From: Tubulanus polymorphus
Lineage: Eukaryota > Nemertea > Palaeonemertea > Tubulaniformes > Tubulanidae
Assembly: GCF_964204645.1 (NCBI RefSeq)
Contig: NC_134030.1
Coordinates: 21,085,110 to 21,149,109, forward strand
Direction of reading: 5' to 3'
DNA: 64,000 nucleotides
Below the pieces are notes generated by a model, which did not search any database, was not told the origin of the DNA, and saw only the letters and a list, made by a program, of their open reading frames with translations. Of the stretch, positions 1 through 10,300 are shown one piece after another (position 1 is the stretch's first letter; each line of letters opens with the position of its first letter). Both the position numbers and the translations under genes were made by a program.

Positions 1-39
1 TTCATTTATCTACAGTTTACTCGGATTATAGTGTTTATT

Positions 40-187
40 CGACAACTAACTAACGATATACCGCGCCAGGGTGTAGATGCTCTTTAGTGCTATTCCCATT
101 ATTCAACACACAAGGGTGGAATTTTTCAGAATTTTCAAATTATCTTCAGCACTATAGGGTATTGATTAGCCAGCACTGAAAGGGTTA
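40..187. mobile_element. TTAACCCTTTCAGTGC MITE, left-truncated copy
   Basis: The right end, gcactgaaagggttaa, matches the terminal inverted repeat of the complete copy at 23000-23286. The interior (accgcgcc, aattttcaaattatc) also matches. The left part is missing or too diverged to see. Confidence 0.65.
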
Positions 188-262
188 AAGGTGGTTTAGT
201 TTGAATTGTTGTCCTCATCGAAAACATTAAGTAAACAGGGGCAACTAAACCATGAATTGAGT

Positions 263-525
263 TTAACCCTTCCAGTGCGGTGTATAAATCCACAATGGAC
301 TTAGCTAGTACACTGCATCACGGTGTAGTGATGTAATTAGTAATACATTTCTATCACTATTCAAAGATGTTAACGTCTGTCAGACAGTGAACGATGCACT
401 GCACCGCGGTGTAGACATACTACAGCGGTATTCCCATTAATAGAACCCACTGGGGTGGAATTTTTAAAACTTTCAAATTAGCTCCGGCATATTTGGGTAT
501 TAATTAGTCGGTAATGAAAGGGTAA
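263..525. mobile_element. TTAACCCTTTCAGTGC MITE, second copy
   Basis: It begins ttaacccttccagtgc and ends taatgaaagggtaaa, an imperfect inverted pair. The interior has the same cggtgtataaatc and caaattagctccggca blocks as the 23-kb copy. It lies upstream of the first visible INTS10 exon, probably in an intron. Confidence 0.7.
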
Positions 526-602
526 ACTTTTTCTTGAAATCGTACCCAGGCTTCAATTTCCTTTTAACAATTAAGTTTTTGTAAAATGTGATTATTTTCT
601 AG

Positions 603-770
603 CACGCATGCGATGTCCTGTTGAATCTGGTCTCCTCGTTGCCGACTCGAGAATCCGCGCCGATTCAAACGCAGTTCGCACAAGGCGTGGGGCGCCACCT
701 GTGGCTACTGCCGTGCATCGATGTCGAGATTCTACCGTATTGTATCGAAATGTTAGTTTCATCGCTGAAA
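603..770 (+). CDS. INTS10: INTS10-like exon A
   Basis: The acceptor is ttttctag just before 603 and the donor is gtgagt at 771. The exon has 56 codons, phase 0 at both ends. It encodes a helical segment including GVGRHLWLLPC and EILPYCIEMLVSSLK. A different frame is also open here, but only this one joins the downstream exons. Confidence 0.78.
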
Positions 771-2587
771 GTGAGTTTCAATTGAAAATTATTTCTCAAT
801 TTTTCTAGCTTCTGTCATCGATCACCTTATGACATCATCAAAATACTTACCATTGATATGATCTATAGACACTTTTATGAAACATGGCTCCCTCCATAAA
901 TCCCCCTATGACATCACCACATTATCCACTAGTGTTTTGATCTACTGGCTCTTGTAGATTAAGACATCTGCCTCCATAAATCCCCCTATGATGTCACCGA
1001 ATTTTCGACTAGTGATTTGATCTAAATGTACTTCTAGAAAAGATGCCATCATTAGTTCTCCCTATGACATCATCAAATTGCGTACCATTTTATCTATAGA
1101 CACTTCTAGAAAAGATGACCACCTTCATAAATCCCAAAATGACATCATCAAATATCTACTGATAAGACTGGATAGGTGTATAAGAGTTATTGAATTTGAT
1201 GATGTGATAGGGGGATTTATGGAGGCAAAAGTATTTTCTTTGTGTCTATATTAAATTTAAATTCGTATGATTTGAAATTTGGCAATGGATTTTGTTTTTT
1301 TCACAGGAAAAGGCGTTCTCCAATAAAGAGTACAATGACATGTGTTTGGGTCACATGCTAGTTTTACTGCAATACGATTGGCCGAAGCAGCAGACGTTAT
1401 TCGACCAGGCGATGACTAGAATCCGGTCCCGAGGGTCGTTCACTTACAACATATTCTTCAACTACATCATCAGTATCCATTTTCAATGTTGAAATCATCT
1501 TTTCAGTGTAAAGTTTAAGAGCAGCTTTTCTAGGTAGAAACAAATCGAATTTGTCAATTTTCAGTCAAAATTAGTTGATTTTTGAGCAATATGGTGAAAT
1601 TTTTGTCAAAATGGTTCAAATTTTGAGCAAAATTGTGAAATTTTTCATAAAAGATGAATTTCTAAAGTTTTTTTTTCTGGTTCCACTGGGCATACTGATT
1701 TCCCAGTTATTTTCTTCGTAACCATCTATTTGTTCAGATATTGATATTTTGGAGGAATTCGCTTACGTGAAAACTAAAGAGGGCGGAAAAGTGACATTAG
1801 ACATTCTACCGATCAGTACTAAGAGTATAGCACAGTAAGTTTCAATGGGAATTCGGGGGTTCAGAGCGCTCCACTCCTGACAATTGATAGTTTGAATCCC
1901 GACAGTGACAGGTTTCTTTCTGTAGTTCTTCTCTGCACTCTCCATGAAAGTGACAGATATTCCACTCTGAGCTCTCCACCCCCGATAATTGATAGTTCAA
2001 ACCCCGAGTTCTCCAACCCCAAGATAGTCTGAACGCGGAAAGTGAGTTTCTGTAGTTCTTCTCCGAGCTCTCCACCCTGACAAAATGATAGTTTGAATCT
2101 TTTCACAGTGACATTTTTTTCTGCTGTTTTAAGTTTCCTGACAGTGACAGAATTTCTGTGTTTTCTTTTCGTGGTTTTTCTTTAAACTTTGATCGGATAA
2201 CTTGAATTATGACAGTGACAGAGTTCCATGGTTCCTGTCTCCCTCCCTCCCTCTCCCTCCCTCCCTCTCTCCCTCCCTCTCTCTCTCCCTCCCTCTCTCC
2301 CTCCCTCCCTCTCTCCCTCCCTCCCTCTATCTCTCCCTCTCTATCTCTCCCCTCCCTCCCTATCTCTCTCCCTCCCTCCCTCCTATCTCTTATCTCTCTC
2401 TATCTGAATTTCTGTTTTCTCTTACAGACAAAGAACGATGACACGAGGTGTAAATAAAGGCGTGCAAGAAGATTTCCACGCGTCGTTGATGAAACAAGTG
2501 ACTCGTAGTGACGAGAACGTCGAATCTCTCATCCGGCAATTCTTGTCGGAAGAACGTGAAATACTTAAACAGAATCTGACCTCGTGA
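603..2587 (+). CDS. INTS10: Integrator complex subunit 10-like, last four exons (5'-partial)
   Basis: Four exons join in frame: 603-770, 1307-1472, 1738-1834 and 2428-2587 (591 nt, 196 codons plus stop). All introns are GT-AG. The joined product carries FFNYIINIDILEEFAYVKT across the exon 2/3 junction and MTRGVNKGVQEDF near the end. Both resemble what I recall of the conserved C-terminus of metazoan INTS10; this is recognition from memory, not an alignment. In the known family, INTS10 belongs to the INTS10-13-14-15 module of Integrator, the nuclear complex that cleaves snRNA and other nascent Pol II transcripts. The N-terminal part lies off the left edge; no further exon was seen in 1-602. 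The gene runs tail to tail with MOCOS. Confidence 0.8.
822..1228. repeat. Degenerate repeats, 'tatgacatcatca' family
   Basis: Several diverged copies of a roughly 80-100 bp unit containing ataaatccccctatgacat, with gatctatagacactt between. The last copy (about 1195-1228) is inverted, so the cluster ends in a foldback. It lies in an INTS10 intron. The same family recurs at 4755-5250, 7338-7545, 45778-45968, 54398-54470 and 54845-54892. Confidence 0.75.
1307..1472 (+). CDS. INTS10: INTS10-like exon B
   Basis: The acceptor is tttttttcacag and the donor is gtatcc at 1473. It starts in phase 0 and ends one base into a codon. It encodes GHMLVLLQYDWPKQQTLFDQ and then a segment ending FFNYII. Confidence 0.82.
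1738..1834 (+). CDS. INTS10: INTS10-like exon C
   Basis: The acceptor is tttgttcag and the donor is gtaagt at 1835. It completes the split codon as Asn and encodes IDILEEFAYVKTKEGGKV, the most recognisable stretch of this gene, then ILPISTKSIA. Confidence 0.82.
2238..2404. repeat. (CTCCCT)n polypyrimidine tract
   Basis: About 165 bp made almost only of C and T in ctccct/ctct units. It lies in the last INTS10 intron about 25 bp from the acceptor, where it would extend the normal polypyrimidine tract. The open frames across it are low-complexity artefacts. Confidence 0.9.
2428..2587 (+). CDS. INTS10: INTS10-like terminal exon
   Basis: The acceptor is tttctcttacag, directly downstream of a long CTCCCT-rich polypyrimidine tract. 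It encodes TMTRGVNKGVQEDF and then a helical tail ending KQNLTS, with TGA at 2585-2587. Confidence 0.82.
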
Positions 2588-3000
2588 TCTCAGCCGAACA
2601 TAAACTCGCTTCAACGGGTTTGTGATCGATACAGAACATCGGTTTTAAGTCGAATTCAGGATCCAGTCCCACAGATCCGGACCTGTTTCATCGGTGTGAG
2701 TTAAATTCGGAACCCGGTTCCAAAGTTATCATTTGCAGAGGGCGGATCTCGGACAATTTTTGAATAGATCCTAAAATATGCAAGTTCCAATGAGGATGAG
2801 TGCTCAATTGGCCAAGTTTAGCTATTTCTGTCGTGTCGAAAAGGACAACCAGACCAAGGACAGCCAAGGCAGACACCACCCTCTAAATCCACCCCTGATT
2901 AGCTGATTTGAACTCGCACTGAATTTATTAAATCTTCAGCTAATGTGTTGTTCAAACTGCGTTTTGTAAATACGTGTACAAACAAATAAGTGTAAATAAA
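2588..3000 (+). other. INTS10 3' UTR with AATAAA
   Basis: Non-coding sequence after the stop, containing a MITE-like insertion (2736-2898). AATAAA at 2995-3000, in AT-rich sequence, is the best polyadenylation signal candidate. The 3' end is inferred, not observed. Confidence 0.5.
2736..2898. mobile_element. Short MITE, GGGCGGATCT family, copy 1
   Basis: The termini are inverted: gagggcggatctcgg at the left and tctaaatccacccctg at the right. The interior shares blocks such as agatcctaaaa with the copy at 49457-49645, so this is a family of roughly 160-190 bp elements. The ends resemble hAT-type termini, but no transposase is present. It lies in the INTS10 3' UTR. Confidence 0.6.
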
Positions 3001-3104
3001 TCAGTTAGAACTGAAAGGAAAAATTAAATATTCGTCTTGAACTCAGAAGATTCTTGTTAGTATTTGGGGGTTTCAGTGAGCTTTAAACTCACAACGATCA
3101 AAGA

Positions 3105-3380
3105 GCCATGAGCTAGAATGGTTGTGGTTACAAAGAATGCATATGGTAGGTACCGAGTTATATGTGGAAATGCGCCTTGCTTTTTCTCCAACGCCCCCTG
3201 GTGAACATACAGAATGACCCTAAATCGCCCCACAATCATAGAACATGTCATGAGCTAAAACTTTGCGATTGATTGCGGTTGCTAGGTGTGCATACTATGT
3301 AATTTCCCTTTTCAATGCCACCTGGTGAACATAGAGACCTTGAAGGCGCCATAAAATCATAAAACATTTCGTGAACTGTA
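3105..3380. repeat. Two diverged tandem copies of a ~124-bp unit
   Basis: The blocks caacgccccctggtgaacat (about 3190) and caatgccacctggtgaacat (about 3314) recur about 124 bp apart with related flanks (gagct, aatcata-aacat). It lies in the intergenic space between the two gene tails. Confidence 0.5.
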
Positions 3381-3393
3381 AAATGGATGATAA

Positions 3394-3550
3394 GGGATCA
3401 TTCATTAATTACGTACGCATAAAATTTGAATTTTTCAACCCCTCTGTGCGCAAAATCGGCCATTTTTTCATATACATTAAGCATTACAGTACGCAATTGC
3501 GCTGACCCCTCCCCCTCCCCTAATGCGTACGTAATAAATGAATGACCCCT
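3394..3550. mobile_element. MITE, GGGGTCATTCAT family, copy 1
   Basis: The inverted ends are gggatcattcattaatta on the left and gtaataaatgaatgaccc on the right, about 157 bp apart. A second copy lies at 5611-5780. Such ends are typical of non-autonomous cut-and-paste elements; there is no coding capacity. It lies between the two convergent genes. Confidence 0.75.
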
Positions 3551-3691
3551 AAGTGAACGCAATAGCCCGCTGGGGCTATAATTGCCCGAGCGGGCTACAA
3601 GACAGGATGTCATATTTCATGTGTAGAAAGATAAAGTATATTTTGTGCGCATAAAAGTCTTAAACGGTTTTACAAAAACATTCGTAAATAG

Positions 3692-3715
3692 ATATATATA
3701 TATATATATATATAT
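3692..3715. repeat. (TA)12 microsatellite
   Basis: Pure alternating TA, between the two gene tails. Confidence 0.9.
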
Positions 3716-3800
3716 TAAAATGATTTAACAATATAAATTCAAATCCTTGCATCTCACAGAATACTGTTTCAATTATCAAATAAAATATAACTTGTGCAAA

Positions 3801-4175
3801 CAGGGTCCCTACAACTCCTTGATACCTTAAAAGCCCTTAAACGGGAATTGCTTTTGAAGGTGCTCGAAACTCCTTTTAACTCGAGAAAAATGTCAGAAAC
3901 TCTTAACTACTTCAATTTTTGAGAGATAGTCGATTAGATGTTTCAGAAATTGTACGGTAAACTATGTCTAAATCAGTACAGTTGGGAGCAGGATCTTTTG
4001 TACCCAATTAGGTAGTTACCAAATCAGAAAGCTAGTTTGTTTCAAAGATAAATAATTGCTAATTAAACCACCTTGAAGGAATCAATTGCCAATAGAAGGA
4101 ATCGAATCTACTCAAATTGGGATGCAGACGCTTACTCCTTATATCTAGACCTTTGACCGATCGGTAGGGACCCTG
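3801..4175. mobile_element. MITE with CAGGGTCCCTAC ends, copy 1
   Basis: Perfect 12-bp inverted ends: cagggtccctac at 3801-3812 and gtagggaccctg at 4164-4175, 375 bp in all. It shares interior sequence with the 371-bp copy at 18035-18405. Its right end is only 40 bp beyond the MOCOS stop codon, so the MOCOS 3' UTR probably runs into it. No AATAAA was seen in MOCOS orientation here. Confidence 0.85.
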
Positions 4176-4215
4176 AGCGAAAGGAATTATGTCATGTTTC
4201 GATTTAAAATAAATG

Positions 4216-4326
4216 TTAATCTCCTGTACTGGTTGACAGACGGACTGCATCACCGATTCGAATTTTCAAATTCTGCGCCCCTCCGTTCACACATCCGGTG
4301 TGTTTCAGATAAATACCGAATTTCAT
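4216..4326 (-). CDS. MOCOS: MOCOS terminal exon 16
   Basis: Encodes MKFGIYLKHTGCVNGGAQNL, KIRIGDAVRLSTSTGD and TAA at 4218-4216. The (V/K)FG(I/M)YL start fits the usual last block of MOCOS. The acceptor follows a run of T's. Confidence 0.92.
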   Translation of the reverse strand: MKFGIYLKHTGCVNGGAQNLKIRIGDAVRLSTSTGD

Positions 4327-7300
4327 CTAAAAAAAAAAATTGCATAGCTTTGGAAATCACCTTTCAGACTGATTATTACCTGTTTACAGTATGAGGGTGG
4401 CTCCAAGGAGCGGCCCGGACTGTAGACTAATATCTGTATAGAATAGCTGAATGGGTGCCTCCAAGCTCAAGGGGTTGTTCCAGTAGATTGTTTTAACTAC
4501 GAAGACCGAAGTTTAACCAGGGTACAGGTTCCAGACATGGATTGTTTGAGGGGGTGGCTCCTAATTGATACAACGCCCCCCCCCCCCCCACACCTGCGTG
4601 AGATAGAAATTACCTTTTTATCGTTGATGGTCGTCAGCGTTAAAAGCGGAGTTTGATTTTTTTCCGCAGACGATTGATCAATACAAATCATTTGACATCG
4701 ATTACAACGACCTTCACTCTGCAAATACGCACACAAAACATACATGGCTGCTTACATTCATTAATACAACCTATGACATCATCGAAAATGGTCGCCTTCC
4801 TGGGTACAACCTTAGACATCATCAAATTACCTCATAATAATCCATAGAACAATGCGGTAATCACGGTTGCCTCTTTACAAATACCCCCTATGACATCATC
4901 AATTGCCAATTTAGACTTGTTTCCGGAACAGAATATCCTCCTAAATTTTGACATCAAATTGTTTACTAGTGATTTTATCTATAGACACTTTAAGATGGCT
5001 GCCTCCATAAATCTCCCTATGACATCATTAAATCATCTACTAGGGATTTTATCTATAAACACTCAGAAAAGATGGCTGCCTCCATAAATCCCCTATGACT
5101 TCAAATTGTCTACTAGTGATTTTATATATAGACACTTTAAGATGGCTGCCTCCATAAATCTCCCTATGACATCATTAAATTATCTCCTAACAATCTTATC
5201 TATTAACACTTCCAGAAAAGATGTCTGCCTCCATAGGTCCCCTATGATGTCATCACGTGTGAACTTACGTGAAATTTATGTGATCCGATTTTGATATCGG
5301 ACCAGGAGTCCTCGGCGAACGGTGAATTTCCACCAGAGATAATGAAATTTGCCCGAAATCGACTGAGCAAATTAGATAAATCTGCAACGAAACAAAACAT
5401 CGTAACTTCTAAATAATCTATCCATTCAACCGAGTAAATAGAACAGTTAATGCCTATCTATCCTGTACATTACTTTTTGAAATCGTGATCAAGTTCATAA
5501 TAACAGACCCAGCAGTTATTGAAATAAACAAATTTTATAGCAGGTTACAAAATGACCCAGCTGATTAGGAGAAAAACACGGTATCATTGAGACACCTGAC
5601 ATCCTCCCAAGGGGTCATTCATTTATTACTCACGCATTAGGGGAGGGGGGAGGGGTCAGTGCTATTAATTGCGTACTGTAATGCTTAATGTATATGAACA
5701 AATGGTCGATTTTGCGTACAGAGGGGGAGGGGGGTTGAAAAATTAAAATTTTATGCGTACGTAATAAATGAATGATCCCCAAGCGAAGTTGACATGGACA
5801 TTACTAACTTGAACATGACTCAAGAGAAGAGATATATTCAATGGTTGTTTACCTATTTCATCGGTAGTTGTTGCATTTTGTTTGTTGATGGCTTCGAGGA
5901 GATGTTTCGCGCTTGTTTGATTTATGAGTAAAAACTGCGACTGATTGGCTAGAGATAACTGACCATCTGAAATATATAGAAACAAACATCGATATCACAT
6001 TATTCACATGTCCTTCATAACACTCTGACATGCACATGTAATTATATTCTGACATGCACATGTTCCATATGATATAATGTTAAAACATGTTCTGACGTGT
6101 AGATGTCCCACATTTTACATTCTTGCAAGCAACCATTCCTTGGCTATCGATTTGACATACTCATCTACTTCATCTAACATTTCGACATGCACATGTTTCG
6201 GGCGTATCATTCTGACATGCACATATTCCTTATGTTCAATCTGACATGTACATATCCTTCATATGCACAAGATTCTAACATATACATGTCCCTGATGTAA
6301 TATATTGACATGCATTTGTAACATAGTGACATGCACATGTAACATACTGACATGTACATGTTACATACTGACATGTACATGTTACACACTGACATGCACA
6401 TGTATGAGCTGTATTATTTACCGGTGGTATGGCGAGTAGATCGGTTATCATCGGTGTGCTGTTGTATAAGACGACACCCCGACTGACCTAACGCATCGGA
6501 GACCCATTCACCGGCCTGCTCCCCTAAGTCTATACCATTCACTCTACAAATATACAATTAACTAAACCTTCAACACCTTAGAAACCATATCATTCTATAG
6601 CTGTTTGCAGGGGGGGGGGCAGATACAGGGGTGATTTACGACCATAGTACCCAAAGAGTAGAGCATGTTGCAAGCAAATTCCTATCCTTTCTAAGTTTGG
6701 TAACCGCCTAATTGGGCAACAAATCCCGGTTCTAACTGTACCGATTAATGAGTAGTCTATTAACTTCTAAAGTTTCTAATTGCCTTTGTCTCGAAATTGA
6801 AGGAGTTTCAAAGGAGTTTCACGCATTTTACTCAAATCAAAGGAGTTTCAAGAACCTTTAAAAGCATTTTCCATTTAGAAAGAGTTTTTGAGGAATCGTA
6901 GGGACCCTGTACAATGGCCATGACACTCACCCATCACCACAGACTTTAGCTCTGCATAGAGTCGCGTGTACTTTGTCATTGCGGTAAAAATCACCACCAA
7001 ATGGAACGCATAAATTAGGCATCCCTGAAAAATAAGATTTATTTGTCCGTTGATATAAATTATGTCGGCTAAACTTAAGATTCAAATCTTATACTAAAAT
7101 TTACCTGGTTTTGCTAAGACTAGAATTCGCTGTTCCGCGTCGATGTAAGGTTGTATGAGGCAGAGTTGCGGCGCCCTCTTTTGACTGAGACAGACACCGG
7201 CCTTGTTTACGATCATCCACCGTCGATCGTACAGCAGACCGCGGCTTCCGATCTGCCACGACGCCACCTATTGATAAAACAATACATTAGGCGCCTCTCA

Positions 7301-10300
7301 ACTCAAATCTATGAAGGTAGCTTGAAAGTGTACATAGATCAAATCACTTGTAGGTGATTTGATGATGTCATAAGGGGGATTTATAGAGGCAGCCATCCTT
7401 TCTAGAAGGTATAGATCAAATCACTAGTAGACAATTAGATGATGTCATGAGGGGACTCATGGGAGCAGCCATCTTTTCTGAAAGGGCTACAAATACTATC
7501 ACAAGGTTATTTGATAATGTCATAGGGGGATCTATGAAGGCAGACATCAGGTTTATGAGAAATCCAAGACACAGTAAACCCACTTTATCTGCCGAATCAT
7601 TTTGGCTGTTCTATGACAAAAAGTGCACCATTAAATACTTAGTTTTTAGGGTGTAATTTCATTAAAGTTTCATAATTTTACCTGAAAACCGGCGCAAGAT
7701 TTCACAGGATACAAAATGATATTTGTGAGAATATTTTCGTCGGCGTTTTCCTCCAAATTGAGCGGCGCAGTCGACTGATCTTCCATTACGCGCCAGTAAT
7801 CACCCGACCCATCGAGCCAAGGTCGTGACCTCGAGCCGTCTGCGGGCTGCAAAATCTCTGTTGGTTGAGACCGCGACCTTTCAGTCGGTTTTGAGCTTAC
7901 GACCTCGTGTGACTCGACTTCTTGAGAATCCATCTGAATTACTGACGAATCATCTTTAACGATCAATTCCGACAAAACTTCTGCAAGAAAATAATCGTAC
8001 GAAAAAATTTTGAAGTACGTTGTTTTGTAATATTCCCAGAAAGAACTTATTTCGTATGTACTAAAATAAAAGCATATTCAATTAAGTACTCATTTCATGT
8101 ATTATCGAAATTCTAAGTACTTATTGGAATAAGTACTTATTGGAATAAGTACTTATAAGAATAAGTACACATACAACAAGTAGAAACAAATCTCAACTTT
8201 AAAGCACTTTGACATGTTAGTGCTTTTCAACGCATTTACCAGGTACTTGATGTACTAAGTGCCTACTCAATGTATTACTCAAAACTTATTCAAACACTTT
8301 CTGAAATTGGTACCAGGGCCCAGTTTCACGCTAAAGTTCAAGCCTAAAGCGGTTAAGTTTGAATTGTTGTCCTTATCGAAAAAACATGACCAATAGCAAT
8401 ACCTACTCCAAAAATTTGAGTTTAACTTTTTCGTGAAACTGGGCCCGCGGTACTTTTCATACAAGAGACTAAAATGAAACTTACCGTGTTTATTAGAAGA
8501 ATTTTCCTGAACGAAACATTTCTCGACGAACGAAATGAAATTCAACGCGTCCTGCGCGGTGGACATATAACCGAACGAAATCCTCACAGAGCCAGTCGGA
8601 CGCCCGTCGATCAGATCCATATCATCTCCGCAAACGTGACCAGCCTGTCGTAGAAAGTATCATAAATAAACCCAGTTTTGAATAAACCTGGGCTAGAACG
8701 ATAACCACACTCAAACGTGGTGAAAGGATAATAAGATAAAAACCCACTATTTACGGATCAAAAATTTAAAAACAAGAATTCCTTTATTCAATAAATATAA
8801 AATGAATATAAAACGTCTTATATTTATTGAATAAATAAATTCTTGTTTTTAAATTTTTGATCTGTAGATAGTGGGTTTTTATCTTATAAACCTGGGCTAG
8901 TTTTCATCGATAGATTTGATTTACTCAAAGAGAAAAAAATATAATTAAAATCTAGAAGAAATTGAGGAGTAACTACTAGGGACACCTGGTGGATCCTCAC
9001 TTGCCACAGTAGCATTGCCGGTACTGTAGTTTCTTCCTAATTTACGTACCTGGTAATTGGATTTAATATCGTCGGATGAAAGTCCCATGAAATATTGACA
9101 GGCTCCGATATTACAGAAACATCCCGTACGTAGGTGTATATCATTTAACTGAGCTAACTTATCAACCTGAAAAACAACAACACCAAGTTCTACAACTGCG
9201 CTTAATTCTGAATCCAGTTCCACAGCAATGTGGTCTAATTTGATTCTGGTTCTGGTTCCACAGTTGTGTGAGTTTAATTTGATTCTGAACCCATTTCCAC
9301 AGTTGTGTGGGTTTAATTTGGCTTTGGCTCCAGTTCCACAGTTGTGTGGGTATAATTTGATTCTGAACCCAGTTCCACAGTTGTGTGGGTTTAATTTGGC
9401 TCTGAACCCAGTTCCACAATTGTGTGGGTTTAATTTGGCTCTGAACCCAGTTCCACAGTTGTGTGGGTTTAATTTGATTCTGAACCCATTTACACAGTTG
9501 TGTGGGTTTAATTCGACTCTGGATACAGTTCCACAGTTGTGTGGGTTTAATTTGATTCTGAACCAAGTTCTACAGTTGTGTGGGTTTAATTTGGCTCTGA
9601 ACCCAGTTCCACAGTTGTATGGGTTTAATTTGGCTCTGAACCCAGTTCCACAGTTGTGTGGATTTAATTTGATTCTGAACCCAGTTCTACAGTGTTACTA
9701 ATTAATTTGAATTTTCTATAAACAGACCGTGCTATAGCCGACGTAACTCCCGTCATCGCGCAAAACGTTGAAATTGATCACGTTGCCATGTAAACTCGGG
9801 CCATCGAAATACGACCGCACGACCGGCTGGCCGTTCGAATGCAACAATGCTGTCAGTTTGTCGTAGACGAATTTTGTCAGTTGCGAAATTCGCGTGGAAA
9901 TCGCCTCCATTGTTCCTGCAATAAAACAGATAATTTAATACCGTTTGAAATTTTTATGGATGTCTTATGCCCCCCATACCTTGATGAAAATTGTTTAATC
10001 AGTTCAGTGTGTCTACACCGCAGTGCGGTGTATAAATCAGTGATCGACTTTGCTAGTGCATCGCATTGAGGTGTATTGATGTTATTAGTAATTGGTTTTT
10101 ATCACTAATGAATAGTGATGGCAGCACCTGTCAAGCATAGTGAAATATTGGAAACTAACGATACACCGCACTGTGGTGTAAACACAATAAAAGTTATATG
10201 CCTACTATGCAGCGCACAATTTCTTAGAATTTTCAAATTATCCCCAGCATTTTCAGGCATTGATTAATCAGCACTGATCTTAAAAGTTTGCTCACCTCCT

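Noticed and set aside
608-808. 66-codon frame starting at 608
   Set aside because: Wrong frame: the exon 603-770 joins the next exon only in the frame reading HACDVLLNLV.
9228-9701. 157-codon + frame and 134-codon - frame
   Set aside because: Both run over the 39-bp array inside a MOCOS intron. The period divisible by 3 keeps them open, and splicing evidence places them in an intron.
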